Below are positions 11,575-22,674 of a stretch of 64,000 nt of DNA, piece after piece. This DNA comes from Crocodylus rhombifer. Lineage: Eukaryota; Chordata; Crocodylia; Crocodylidae. Position 1 is the stretch's first letter; every line of letters starts with the position of its first letter. Position numbers and translations under genes: made by a program. The notes below the pieces were generated by a model. That model was given only the letters and a program-made list of their open reading frames with translations. It searched no databases and had not been told where the DNA came from. The DNA is taken from positions 655,630 to 719,629 of the forward strand of contig JAVSML010024260.1 in NCBI GenBank assembly GCA_038503035.1. Reading direction: 5' to 3'.

Positions 11575-12600
11575 CCATGGGTTTCCACTGCAGGCTGGCA
11601 GATTTCTAGCCTGAAAGGAACTGGGGCTGGGGAAGTAGAAGGAGAGCAACAATGGCAGGGGGCACCATGTGGATGTGTGCCCATGCACATACATGTGCCA
11701 GCCAGGCAGCGTGGTGGAGAGCTGCTTCCACAGGTCCCTGCAGGTACGTGTATGGGGGGTGGGGAATAGGCAAGGTATGAGGTGTGAAAAAGGACAAAAG
11801 CAAGGCATGTGGGTGGGGGGAATATAGGTGATGTATGGAGGGGCAGGAGAAGCATAGGCAATGCATCTGGGAGCATGTTTCCACTGAGATTTCTGTACTC
11901 ACAGTGGTCATGGGTCTGCAGCCTGGCTGGACTAACATGTCCAGGAGCTGCCTACATGGCCCAGCAGGTGGGACCTAGCCCAGGATGGTGGAGCGCCACA
12001 GTGAGATTCATTGCTGCTGCCTCCAGGACCCACACATCAGCTGCACCACTAGCAACATGAGGAATAACAGAGTAGGAGTCTGCACTGCCCTCACCTCCTC
12101 CTGCCATCAGCTGATTGTGCACTGGGTCACAGCTTTACCTTGCTGCCACAGCCTGGCTCCCATTGCAGCCATGGAGGCAGCTCCTGTCCATACTGATCTG
12201 GCCAGGCTGCAGCCCTGTGCCCCACTGTGGGTGCAGAAATCTGATGGGGCATGTGGTCCCCTATTCCACCCCGACATGTTGCCTATGGTCGGGCAGCCTC
12301 CTGCCCCACAGACCCTGCCCTGCCTCACACACTTGTGGGCTAGGACCTGGGAATGGGAGGCAGTGGGTAAGGAAAGAGAGGCACTGGCAGGGACAGTGAG
12401 CTGCAGATTGAGAGTGAGGGGCACCAGCAGGGCCAGGAGACTGTGGGTCAGAAGTAAGGGGCACTGGCAGGGCTGTGGGGACTGTGGCCTGGAAGTGAGG
12501 GATACTGGCATATCAGGACTGCTTGGCACCACAGCCACAGCTGTGTCATCCTGGTGAATGACAGGGGCAGGGGAAGTTCTGATTGTCCATGATGGTTGAG
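11575..12600. repeat. GC-rich repeat block with internal minisatellite
   Basis: A sharp rise in GC separates this kilobase from its flanks. Between about 12390 and 12510 there are roughly three imperfect tandem copies of a 45-50-bp unit (GGGGCACCAGCAGGGCCAG, GGGGCACTGGCAGGGCTGT, then GGGATACTGGC). The overlapping frames on both strands, up to 190 codons, follow from the GC-rich sequence and show no family features. I take it for the interior of an unclassified interspersed element. Confidence 0.45.
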
Positions 12601-12865
12601 GCACTGGTAGGCTTCCTAATCGCTTCAATATTGTAACTACAGGCAGTCCTCAGACTTATGACACAATTGGTTCCTGAAAACCACATCTTAAGTCAAAATG
12701 TTGTAACTGGGAACTGATTTTTCCATAGGAAACAATATTATAAATGGGGGATTGGTTCCTGAACCAAGGCCCGATACCGTATGTTCATAAAAAATTAACT
12801 CAGAATGTTGTACATAGCTACAATAATATATTTATATTGTAAATAGCAATCATATTGATTTGGAA

Positions 12866-12985
12866 GGACTTCTTTGAGGTGACTTTGCTGGACTTTTTGA
12901 AGGGCTCTTGGTTGGACTTTTTAAAGGGTTCTTAGCTGGAGCCTTCTCAGGAGTCTTGGCTGTAGGTTTTTCTGGATTTTTGTCT
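12866..12985. repeat. 24-bp minisatellite, five units
   Basis: The five consecutive 24-bp units start at 12866, 12890, 12914, 12938 and 12962. Three begin GGACTT and most end in TTGGCT, TTGGTT or TTAGCT. No indels occur between units. Read on the minus strand the period equals eight codons. Confidence 0.8.
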
Positions 12986-13020
12986 TCTTTCTGTCCCCGG
13001 GGGGGTGAACCAAACCTCAG

Positions 13021-14414
13021 TGTCACGGTGGGCCGGCGTGGCAGTTAGGCACGGAAACAGGCTGGGTTCTTTTGGCTATGGAGAACTGAGGCACGGGAAG
13101 CGTAGCGGTTTCTTAAATAAGGTGGAATTTATTTGACTTACGCTTAGGTGCGTAGGAAAATGATGTCTTCAGTTACAGTAATCACAAATACAACAAAGGG
13201 GTCTGTTGGCCCACAAGGTTCGGTCTGAAGACCTAGTCCCAGGGCTGGTCAACAGCTCATGAACTGGGAAACTGAACAAACAAAACTGTAATGCGTAGAA
13301 AGCTGTGGTGTGACGCCAGTCCCAATTGGTGGACGATCGGGTAGCCGGAGAGTAATGCTGAGGTCAAGATGCCAGAATGCTGAGGTGAAGTCGCAGTGGT
13401 GATGCAAAAAGCGGTTCGTTTCTCTGGAGGCCACCAAAATCACAGACACACACTTATTAGTAGCACAAAAGGTGTATTTGCAAATAGGGTCAGAGCAGAG
13501 TCAAAGACTCAGATTACTCCGAACCCCTGAGGAATTTTTCAGCTGGTATTTATCCTTTCCCTCCTGAGCACGTGTGCAGAAACAGGAACTCTTACAGCTC
13601 ATTTCTGTTTTATACAAACATGTATGTGGTTACGTTACTACATCCGTCGCATGTACATTATAATTAACTACTTAAGTATGCAGGGCGGAGAAGTAAATAT
13701 GCATCAGCTAATTGCGCATGCTCAGAAAGTTCTTTAGGTCACCAAGAGTTTAAATCCCTCCCCCTTTCAAGGACACAGTCAGTTGAATTCCAGCTTCTGT
13801 AATCTGCATGAGAAAGGCTAGGGGGAGGCTGGGGGAGTATGTGATTTAGTATAAGAAGAACTGTGGCAAGGCTGGCCAAGGAAAAAAAAGTCCTTGGCAG
13901 TGTTTTTTTTTTCCTTATCAGGTACGAGATGCAAACTGTGCATTTCTAACAACACTCCATTTCTAACAATATTATAACAATACTCCATTTCTAACAGTGG
14001 GATGGTCCAAATCGTAGTCAGTAATCGGTGAAACTTAATCGGGAACCAGGAGATCAAAACCGCAATCGCTCTAACAGCACGAAGTGCCAATCGGGGAAGG
14101 AGATCAGTAGGCCCAAGAGCCTGACTGCCAGACAGTCCCTGGAAACACCAGCTTCTGTCTCCAGTGACGCGATCTTCTTCCCCCCCAGAGGAGGGGCTCA
14201 CTAGCCTTAAATATGAATTTCTTTAACCAATCAGATCAATCCTCCGACAGAATGTTCTAGCCAGATTATGTCGTGTTTCAGGGAAACTGAGCATGCGTCA
14301 GATTGGGGCTTGATTGTTTCTGTGCATGAGTAACACAGAAACTGGGTCATGCTTGATTGACAAGCCCAAAGGTCATGAAAAGGGCAGCTTTGACCCTGTA
14401 TGGAGTTTTCCACT
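13021..14414 (-). mobile_element. Solo LTR, about 1.39 kb, reverse orientation, 5-bp TSD
   Basis: CTCAG occurs at 13016-13020 and 14415-14419. Read on the minus strand, the LTR starts AGTGGAAAAC (one change from a canonical TGT start) and ends CCGTGACA. A TATTTAAGG box lies near 14205, and AATAAA near 13128 is followed by a U5-like CCTCAGTTCTCC. A second promoter/poly-A-like set at about 13430-13560 (GATAAATACC, CTAATAAG) suggests a nested or composite LTR. Three copies of CATTTCTAACA with intervening repeats lie at 13945-13998. No internal viral genes are present, as expected for a solo LTR left by recombination. Confidence 0.65.
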
Positions 14415-14681
14415 CTCAGCCAGCAGGTTCTTGCATTGGCAGCACCCATACTTAGACTATTTCTTCAACACTTTCTTAAAGAAAGTGTCACAGGAATTTG
14501 GATAGATGTTCTCCACGGAGATGAGTGGCACAGCAAACTTGTTCGCTTATGTGGCATGGCATCGGATTCAGTGTTGTAAAGTAGAAACTGATGTCAGAAA
14601 GTTGAAACAAAATGTCAATTTATAAATGTTGTAAGTGCAAAATGTTGCAACTCAAAATGTTGTAAGTCGAGGCTGTCTGTA

Positions 14682-15240
14682 TATCAATAAAACATGTCCA
14701 ATTGATATCTATATATATAGTGGTGTTTCACTTTCATTGCAGAAAAATGTGGATTTGGGGGTTTTTAATTGGAGAATTTGGGATTTTTAAACAGAGCAAA
14801 CCAGGATCCGTCATAATGACTATTAGTAAGTGATTCGTCATCAGTAGTTATCCATTTTCAGGTGATCATAAGATGTATGTCACATTAAGACACAATACAG
14901 ACCGCTTTTTTACTTTTAATGAATAAACGTTACATTACAAAAATTTGGAATACACCCTGTGTGCCCTCTGGTTCACTGTATGAGATCTCTGTGATTACAC
15001 AGATGATTTCTTAATGTGCAGCTTCTTACTGCAAAAATTCAGTGATTGTTTCATAAGAATTAGATGATTATGATGGAGTAAAACAGTCAAAGATTTTGGT
15101 TTTGCATTCTGGTTTGGTTATATTCTCATTGCCAGAATAGAAAATTGTTATGGAAAATGAAATGGCAGATTGTCCTGGTCCGAGCCAAGAAAAGCTAAAA
15201 GGCATCCAGTGCTTTGCAAGTATCAGCCGGCTCGACAAAT
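14682..15240. other. No gene seen
   Basis: This is AT-rich sequence between two repeats. No coding or repeat signature could be supported. Confidence 0.4.
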
Positions 15241-15420
15241 GTAGCCTGCCTTATGGAGGGCATAACTTACAAGGTACTGCATGCATTAATATGTGCATAT
15301 TAATGTAATGCAATAAACTCTGATGTTTATTGCACCAGAGTTTATTGTTCCTGGGCGCATGTATAAATTCTGAGCAGTCCTGGTTGGCAGTGGGTCCAGG
15401 AGGTCAGCATGCAGCAAAGT
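15241..15420. repeat. Palindromic MITE-like repeat, copy B
   Basis: The arms CAATAAACTCTG (15311-15322) and CAGAGTTTATTG (15336-15347) are the same as in the copy at 2.7 kb. The downstream context is also shared (TTCCTGGGCGCATGTAT, then GGCAGTGGGTCCAGG), confirming an interspersed family. An upstream palindrome, TTAATATGTGCATATTAA, is also present. Confidence 0.55.
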
Positions 15421-15504
15421 GACCCAGGAGGGGTAGAGGAGGCTGGGGCCAACACCTGGGCTGCCCCCAGCAGCCTTACCTGGTAGCCTTTTGGGGCTGT
15501 AGTG

Positions 15505-16067
15505 GCCTCTCCTGGTTCAAGTTAAATCAGAGTCCCCCAGCATCCCAGCATGCTTTCCAGCCCTGGGTTGTGCTGCGCTGTCTGCTCCAGCAGAGAAGGG
15601 TTGGGGAAGTGGGAAGAGAGGCAAGGACTACCTTCCCTCCCTCAGGCAAACCCTGGCTGGGATCTGGGGCCAGGGAGGGGAGATTAAACATCCTTCCCCC
15701 CAGTACAGAGCTGCCCTGCCCTACTAAACTTACTGAAAATTGCATCAGGCTGTGACTGTGGACTACATATCCCAGAAGCACCTGGAAGCAGGAAGAGGAA
15801 GTGATGAGTAACCCTGCAGAGTCCTGCTGTTGTGATACAGACAGCAAATCCCAGAGACCTCAGGGGCAGCAGGAAGACAAAGTGCCACAGAGCCCTGCTC
15901 TAGTGCCCCCCATTTTCTGCCTTGAGCCAGTGCAGGCTTGTAGCTGCATTTTCTGAATCAAAAGTAAATGCGTGTCCAGCTGTTTCTCAGTTTAATCTTT
16001 GCAACTTAAACTAATCTGCAAAGACTGAATTGATTCAGCCTCCTGCTTTTTGACTCTGTACTTAGCC
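15505..16067 (+). mobile_element. Interspersed family X (GGGACAGACATT-end family), partial copy
   Basis: It shares CTGGTTCAAGTTAAA, CCCCCAGCATCCCAGCATG and TGTCTGCTCCAGC with copies at 20.2 kb (inverse), 22.9 kb and 38.4 kb. It ends, like the 22.7-kb copy, with CTTTGCAACTTAAACTAA, GATTCAGCC and GTACTTAGCC. The end bearing GGGACAGACATT is missing here. It is probably a non-autonomous DNA transposon, with no transposase seen. Confidence 0.6.
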
Positions 16068-16238
16068 TCAGAATCTGACTGGCAGCCAGAGTGCGACTCT
16101 GGCCAGCCAGGTTTCATTTCTGCCACATGCTCTGCACCACTTTTTTAGTGGCATGTTTTTTTACACTGGTATCTCCTGGTGTTAAAAACAATCCATCGTG
16201 CTGCAAATTAGCAGTGTAGTGAACAGGTGCATGTGCAC

Positions 16239-16292
16239 CATGTGTGGTTTGTAGCACCTCAGATGGGTCTGAGGTACTGCAAACTACATGTG
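16239..16292. repeat. Imperfect hairpin, 25-bp arms
   Basis: The arm CATGTGTGGTTTGTAGCACC (continuing TCAGA) is followed after 4 bases by its near reverse complement starting TCTGAGGTACTGC and ending ACATGTG. About 21-22 of 25 positions pair. It probably belongs to a MITE of unknown extent. Confidence 0.6.
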
Positions 16293-16299
16293 CACACTT

Positions 16300-17790
16300 G
16301 TTGGGACATGACTCATTAGGAACAAAAATAGAGAAAATCCAATGGGATTTAAAGCCAGAATCTCTAACAGTTGTTTTACCATCAGATATATCAGCTGTTC
16401 AGTTACCCAAAACATCTACAGCCTCACTGGAATCTACATCAACATTGTAATAATCATTTGGCCTAAAAAGATTACTATGAGTGTGGGGAAAGGTGGATTT
16501 ATGCTGTGTCTGCATTCCCATGACCCTGGAGCCAGATGGAATCAGGTTCAACTCTTGGATTAATTTAGTGTGTCCTGAGGTTTACACAAAAGTAGCTCAG
16601 GGCCATATCCTGCTTCCCGTTTCCCCCTGGGACCATGTGAAAAAGGTGGTGTAAAGCTACTACAGACTTTCTACAGCGCCCAAGGGGAAGCTTCAGTGGC
16701 CCTTTAAATCAGGGCTTTGATTTCTTTGCAAATACAGAATCTATGTTTCCATTTTGATTGAGACTACTGCAATGTCTTGTAACAGATGATGAAAATTTAT
16801 TCTCCTACTGAGACATTGTATTAGAAATGAACTGCAGAGCAAAAACAAAAAAAGTTGACAGTCTGAAGCTTTGTCTGTGCTGGAGAAATATACTATTTGA
16901 AGAACTCTTGGTCCCCTTCCAGAGTGCTTGTAAAACACCTTGTATCCACACACAGAAATGTTCCCAACAGTTAGCATGTATGCCAGATATTAGTACTTTT
17001 AGCTTAAAGATGTTTCAGTTGCAACTCCTTCAGTGACAGTTCAGATGAAAGTGGTTAGGGAAATAGTATAAGTAGTTGAAACAATTTCCCTACTAGGGAG
17101 CCATGTCAAAACTCCATGACAGATACCCATGCAAAGGGAATACTTCAGATGCTGACACAGAGCAAAACAGGAATTGGTCAAGACATGAACTATCAAATAG
17201 AAAGCGGGCATGCCAAACCTTTTGTTACTTAAATCTATTCTGATGTTTCTCAGTGCAAACATGGCCAAAGACAAGGGCTGGTAAAGTAATAACAGACGAG
17301 TTTGCCTCCTGGGACATTACTATTCCAGTAGTTCTCCAAAAATGTCTCCAGAAAAAACAGATGAGTCCAAATAGAACCCAATATTTTAATTTTTTTTTTA
17401 AAGCACTGCATTGAAATAAAACATTTTGAAAGATCTCTTTATAAATCATATGAGAAAAAGACAGTTAGCCTTGTTTAACTGAAGTTATGCAGAAGGCAGG
17501 CACTTGAGAAACTATCTTGTTTAGAAACTTTCATAGGTGACAGCCTGCCTTGTCAAATGCTAAGTCATAAAAGAGTCAACGTTGAGCTCTGCAGTTCATT
17601 TTAAAATATGCAGATAAAGTTGCTGTAGCTGCAGTGCATGAGTCCTTTTTATCTCTGTAGATTGTGCATCTTTATTTCTGCTGTAAACATTTACTAATTA
17701 TAAATGAAATTAGATAATAGAAATGTATACTGATGTGGGACGGTCCAAGGATAGAGGAGAACTAGTTTTGGCTGCCAAACACAGGTCACA
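16300..17790. other. No gene seen
   Basis: This is AT-rich sequence with scattered short open frames on both strands and no family or splice support. Confidence 0.4.
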
Positions 17791-17791
17791 G

Positions 17792-18138
17792 TGGGCACAT
17801 CTACACAAGACACTTACTACACATTAACTTAATAATATGGCACGGTAGCGTGTCATGGCAAAAACCATGCTAATAGCCTACCGCACTGTATTATTAGGCT
17901 AATGCACAGTAAGCGTCACTAAATAACATGTGCCAGCACTACTGAGCAGTAATTCTAGGTACTGCACATTTAGTTAGCAGTTATTAACCAAGTACTAAAC
18001 TAAATGTGCAGTATATAAGTATAAAGAATTTTTTTTGCAAAAATATTGTTGGCCTACTAAAAGATATCATCTCTACTATGAGCCCTGCTTGCAGTATCTA
18101 AGGCACATTAATGAATATGTACATGTGTAGTGTGCCCA
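17792..18138. mobile_element. Probable MITE with TGGGCACATCTACAC inverted ends
   Basis: The left end TGGGCACATCTACAC is the inverse of GTGTAGTGTGCCCA at the right, with one or two mismatches. The interior is rich in short palindromes based on ACTGCACATTTAG and AATAATGC-type blocks. Adjacent 8-mers do not match, so the TSD has decayed or is of another length. Confidence 0.6.
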
Positions 18139-19456
18139 GCTAGTATTTAGGTGGGTGCTCATAACAGGTTGAGGAACACTGTCTAAAAATGGACTCTGCT
18201 TCACAGGTAGTAACAGTGAAATAAAATCTTTGATTTCCTTTGGAGTTCTTACACCTTTCTCAGAAGCTTATGATGCTGGCCACTATTAGAGACAGTATCT
18301 TTTTTCATATACAATGCACAGCTTTTTTTTTCCCCACAAAAAATCAGTTGCTGCAAATTGTGTACTTACCAGTATTTTTAAAGAAAGTTCTTCTTTTCTT
18401 TTTTCTGCCTTTCAAAAGCAAGGGACATATCTTATTGGGGTGGGGGGACCTTGTTGCAAGGAAAACATAGTGCTAGATTAGGTGGATCAGGACTCTGATT
18501 TAGTATGATAATTCTTATATTCTTGTGACATTGCTACCAAATAGCAATGAAAATAACAATAATTATGAAAATACGCTTGCTTGAGGGTGAAGATGTTTCC
18601 TAATGATCACATTCACTTATATTAGAGAAATGACACCCATCTCTCCTGTTTGCCTCATTCTTGGACTGTAAAGTAGGCCACAGACGTTAAGCTTGGAAAG
18701 GAACTTAACTTGCATTGTTAAAAACATACTGCCCTCTATATCTTCAAGTAAAATGCTCAGAAGCTCCCTGGAAATAAGCACGTAAACATTTTTGTGGATC
18801 ACCATATTAGGCTTTTAAATGCATACTCAGGTATTGTGACTGTGTGAACACCCTCCTGGTCAATTAGATTCTTTTTTACTTTACAAGTAATTGGGCAAAT
18901 TTTCTACCGTGCCAAGTGTCCATATAGCACAAGGAGGAAGGCCAGTTGTGGAGCTGGGTAAAGCACCGTGACTTCCTACTGCACTCCTGGTCAGCCTTGG
19001 AGCTGTACCTTCTGGCTGTGGTCTGTCAGCCAAAATACCTTGCTGGTATTCCTGATGGGTTCAGACTAAGTATAAAGATAGCATTCAGGCAGAGGAAGAA
19101 GAAATGTATACTTTTTTTCAATTATGCCCTATATTGCAGAGATAAATTGGAGTCTGGTACTGTTCAATATTTGATCTTAGCCACCCATTAGAAAGTCAAC
19201 TAATGGGATTTCATTAGGTTTCATTAAGTCTCAATTTCCCTCATCACTGGTTTCACTCAGTCCTATGAGACTAAAAATACAGTGTGACACAGAATGTTTG
19301 CTGGTTTCAAAATGCTGCAAGTTAAGTGTGACTAGATCTGCATACAAAACTCCTCTTTGTACACCTCCATTGGTCTGTACAGTTGGGACTTTGTGTGGGA
19401 TCATGGGTGGAAACTAGGCCAGGCAAGATAAGAACAGAACCACAGCACAGACTCGT
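18139..19456. other. No gene seen
   Basis: No repeat ends, exons or RNA genes could be supported. T-runs near 18323 and 18390 are plain low complexity. Confidence 0.4.
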
Positions 19457-20528
19457 TAGCTAGGGACAGACATTCAAAAAAGCCTGAGCCTGATTGATTC
19501 AATCTTTGTAGGTTAATTTAACCTGCCTAGATTGAATCAGTTTGCAAGTGTACAGACATTCCCTCTGTACTGAAGAAATGCAGGCACGTGCCTTCAGTTG
19601 CTCCGGCTAGAAGCTGGGGGGGGGTGCTAAAGTAGCCCTCCCTTCCCTTCAACAATGCTGAGCTGAGTGGGGGTGTTGCCAGACCCTGGCAGGAAGCTCT
19701 GATTAGGGAGGGGTTTAAACCATCACCCTGGCCTGCATAGTCCCACGCTTTTCCCTGCTTGCTGCTAAAGGGGTAGGAGTGTTGCCAGACCCCAGCTAGC
19801 AGTCTGAGGAAAAGGCAGGGGTGTGTAGTTCATGCATCTGTTGATGATACTGAGCTTTTCAATTTCCCTCTCCCTGCTTCTTCATACTGTGTGCAGACCT
19901 GATGGGTGAGGAGCCAGCAGGGAACTGCTAACACAGCTTTTATCAGCCAATCAAGAAAACAAAAGCCTCTTTTATTAGTTCAAGCTCCTAAACAGCTTTT
20001 TTCAAGGAAGAAATGGAGGGACATTACCAGCCAAGGTGTTGATTAGCTCCGCAAAGCCCTAAGCAGACACTGTTCTATCTGCCCATCCTAGTGATATTGG
20101 AGACACACACCTCTCAGCATTAACTAGCATACCACATGCCAGCTAGGGTCCGTGGGGCTGGGATTCCTGCTTGAGCAGCAAAAGGGAAGTGTGGCAAGGG
20201 GAACCCAGACAAACCCTGCTGTGCCTGCAGTCTCTGCCAAACTCTGGCTAGGGAGCAGAGGGGTTGGGGCCAGGCCTGCTCTCTGGAACAGACAGCACAG
20301 CCCAAGGCTGTAAAGCATCTGGGATGCTGGGGGACTCTGGTTTAACTTAAAACAGGAAGGGGTGTGAGATAGACGTGGCATGAACCGGTTTGACACAAAT
20401 CAAGTCTGATACTACATTCAACCAAGTTTATCTTAAACCAGTTTCATCCATTTTGACTGGTTCTGTGACTGGTTTAAACCAGTTTCTGATTGCTTAAACT
20501 GGTTTATTTGTAATGTCTATCCCTATCC
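19457..20528 (-). mobile_element. Interspersed family X, near-complete copy
   Basis: The left end TAGCTAGGGACAGACATTC is inverted at the right as AATGTCTATCCCTATCC, defining the termini. Relative to the copies at 15.5, 22.7 and 38.2 kb it lies in inverse orientation. It contains AACTGGTTTAAACCAGTTT-type palindromes near its right end and a GC-rich middle. Close to the left end is a 45-bp near-palindrome centred on 19517. The adjacent 8-mers do not match. No transposase ORF is present. Confidence 0.65.
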
Positions 20529-20616
20529 TCTGTATAGTATTAGTGCCTATGAAAGCAGAGGGAACTGCATTACAATTTAGGGAGAAATTCATGCTAGTTT
20601 TAAAAGCATTACACAG

Positions 20617-20686
20617 AATTCTTCTGAACTTGAATTTGACTGGCTGGCCAGAGACTGTTTGGCAGGACAGTTATTAGTGTGCACAG
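20617..20686 (+). CDS. Candidate internal exon of the unrecognised host gene (23 codons plus 1 nt)
   Basis: A consensus donor (CACAG then GTAAGT at 20687) follows an open frame reading NSSELEFDWLARDCLAGQ then LLVCT. The acceptor ATTACACAG is AG-bounded but has a poor pyrimidine tract. An alternative acceptor is GCTAG at 20596, but its phase does not fit the exon at 5317. The 70-bp exon starts in phase 0, matching the exit of 5317-5454. It ends in phase 1, matching the entry of 40655-40844, where the junction codon becomes GAC. By itself this is the weakest exon: a frame this short is often open by chance. Confidence 0.33.
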
Positions 20687-20689
20687 GTA

Positions 20690-22460
20690 AGTGCCCCAGG
20701 GTGCCCCTCTAGACCAATGTCTAGGTAAAGGCATGATAGGATCTAATGCACAATCCATACAATCATGCTTCTGCCTTGCCATGTGGGTGTAATTGTAGGA
20801 TTCAGTATCAGATCCAATCTGCAGCAAGCTCCCCAAAGCAACAGGTGGTACACCACTGTGGCTGGGAGTCCCATCAGCACACACTCAATTAATAGTGTGG
20901 TAAGAATGAGCCAGTTATTGCACATTTTTTGTTGTTTTCCCCCAGTTCCCACCAGCATTCAGTTCTTTGCAGTGGTCCTGCCCGAGCTAGAGAGTGAAGC
21001 AACCCTCAGCACATTATATCCAAGGGACATCAGATGCTGTGGTACCTTAGATGTATAGCCTAGGAGGAAGTTTGAAATATGAGGTCATGAATTCCAGCTG
21101 CCAGCAGATCTGGAAACACATGGGTGAAGGAGTCAGAGAGCACAGAGGAGGTATGGGAGGTAGAGTGTGCACAGTGCTAGCCAGGAAGGGTAAAACACAC
21201 CCGCCTGCTCGCCAGATTTAATTGATAAGCAAGTGGAGCCATACAGTGCAGAACTAGTCCCTGGACATAAAACAGCCCTTTGGTCTTGAATCTAATTTGT
21301 ATAAGCTGCAACCCACCCAAGTGGCTGAAACAGCAAGGCACAACGGTATGAAGTGCCAGCACAGAAGAAGCATTTACCATTACTTCTTGCAGGGCTGATT
21401 CTGCCGAGGACAGTTAAACTTGCATTCAGGAAAGGACATGCTGTTGATACAGCACACAGTAGTGAATGAAGCCCAGAAGGATGTAGAGGAAAGAATGAAA
21501 AGACTGTATTAATTTTCCTGCAGTGAGATGTGCTAATATGGTTCACATCCTTAAATACTATAAAAACTATTTCTGAGATTTTGGGCCTAATATCTTTTGT
21601 AGTAGAAGTATACAGGACACGAAAATTTAAACACTGCAGAAGCAAGCTCTGTTTGTTAATGAATATCATGCAATCCAAGTAGGAAAAAATATTTGCAGTG
21701 GGTGTGGCTAGAAATACCCACTGCAGAGATAATTAAATTGCAGCTGCTAGGCTAGGTTTTCAAAGGACTAACATCTTCCAGAGGATTTCCCAGCTTCCTG
21801 TTTGCATTGCCATTTGTGCTTGTGATTTTTGTTCCCGTATTTTACTCTTGTTAAAATGAATTGCTGGTACAGTACAAATGGGAAAACTTCTACCCTCAGC
21901 TACTCATTTGTGTAGTAACTCTGAAATTAAGACATATAGATCTCTGATTTGCACCTGTCTGTCTTGTGGATACCAACTAAGGTAATAAATAAGGAGCTTA
22001 GGCCTTTGGAAATTTAACCAGTTTTCAAGGAACATGGGGAACATTGCATGTTAACCATGTGGCAGCACAGGTTTCAGACTGTTGCAGTCACAGTGACTAT
22101 CCCTAATGTGAACTCACTTTTGGGACTGAAAGGCTCACCTGGTCAATTGCGAGTTGTTGCTTTAGGTAACAATTGAATAATCTAATATTTCATTAATTGA
22201 TTAATAGGGAAATTTAGGGAAACAGAATTTACTTAAGAAGAAATTTTGTGAGGAAGCCAAAATCAGCATTAATACTGGAGTACTATAAAAGGCAGCTGTT
22301 TGCACAAAACCCCTCTAGACAACTTTTGTCTCTGCTGTGTTCATCAGTTTATAAGAATGTGTCCCCATTCTTGCCCTGTCAAGAAAAAATTTGAAATGTT
22401 TTAACAAGCCCCAAATTCCAACATAAAATTGCTGAAACTGTTGTTTGTGTCTGGTTGCAG
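20690..22460. other. No gene seen; candidate intron sequence
   Basis: I see no repeat ends or tandem arrays. Overlapping chance frames on both strands near 20.7-21.1 kb have no splice support. Confidence 0.4.
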
Positions 22461-22606
22461 GCTCAAACCATGCAGAATCCAAGTTTCATAAATCCTTTAC
22501 TGACAGCTGGAACTTGGCCATGGTTCACAACCTTGGAAAATATGGTCCTTACATCAAACCAGGAAAAAACAATTCAGAAAAATCTTGTTGGATTATAAAT
22601 TCCTGA
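22461..22606 (+). other. Exon-like stretch with strong acceptor, no donor
   Basis: A very good acceptor (TTGTTTGTGTCTGGTTGCAG) precedes a 48-codon open frame that ends in TGA. Its phase would fit the exit of the exon at 20686, making it a possible alternative terminal exon. No convincing donor lies within it. A 48-codon open stretch is not statistically unusual, so this is recorded as a weak possibility only. Confidence 0.2.
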
Positions 22607-22674
22607 ATGACTATTCCACACCGTTGTATAGGACCCCAGCTTTTTATTAGGAAAAAGTGAGTCAAAGTCTTTTT

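Larger units (their letters stand above)
12850..14449 (-). pseudogene. Small basic octapeptide-repeat ORF inside the TA-flanked transposon, interrupted by an LTR
   Basis: On the minus strand an ATG at 14449 opens a frame that begins MGAANARTCW and runs into the LTR. On the far side of the LTR the same reading, with one copy of the 5-bp CTGAG duplication removed, continues without a stop into five units of eight residues of the pattern K-x-P-x-K-x-P-x. It ends with TGA at 12850-12852. Without the insertion it would be about 66 codons long. The repeats come from exact 24-bp DNA units, so the frame is kept through all of them. Lys/Ser/Pro repeats of this kind are known in histone H1 tails and neurofilament tails, but that is resemblance of composition only. 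No transposase domain is present. It may be a captured host fragment or a chance frame. Confidence 0.4.
12640..14679 (-). mobile_element. TA-flanked Tc1/mariner-type (Tigger/pogo-like) element split by a solo LTR
   Basis: The left end is TA (12638-12639) followed by CAGGCAGTCCTCAGACTTA. The right end is TAAGTCGAGGCTGTCTG followed by TA (14680-14681). The inverted CAGRCAG ends and TA duplication indicate the Tc1/mariner superfamily. Without the LTR at 13021-14414 and its 5-bp TSD the element is about 640 bp, so it is non-autonomous. Its interior carries a small minus-strand ORF with a 24-bp tandem repeat. The exact subfamily is not determined. Confidence 0.75.

Noticed and set aside
12107..12628. 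173-190-codon open frames on both strands
   Set aside because: They overlap a GC-rich minisatellite block. They have no known motif and no splice signals.
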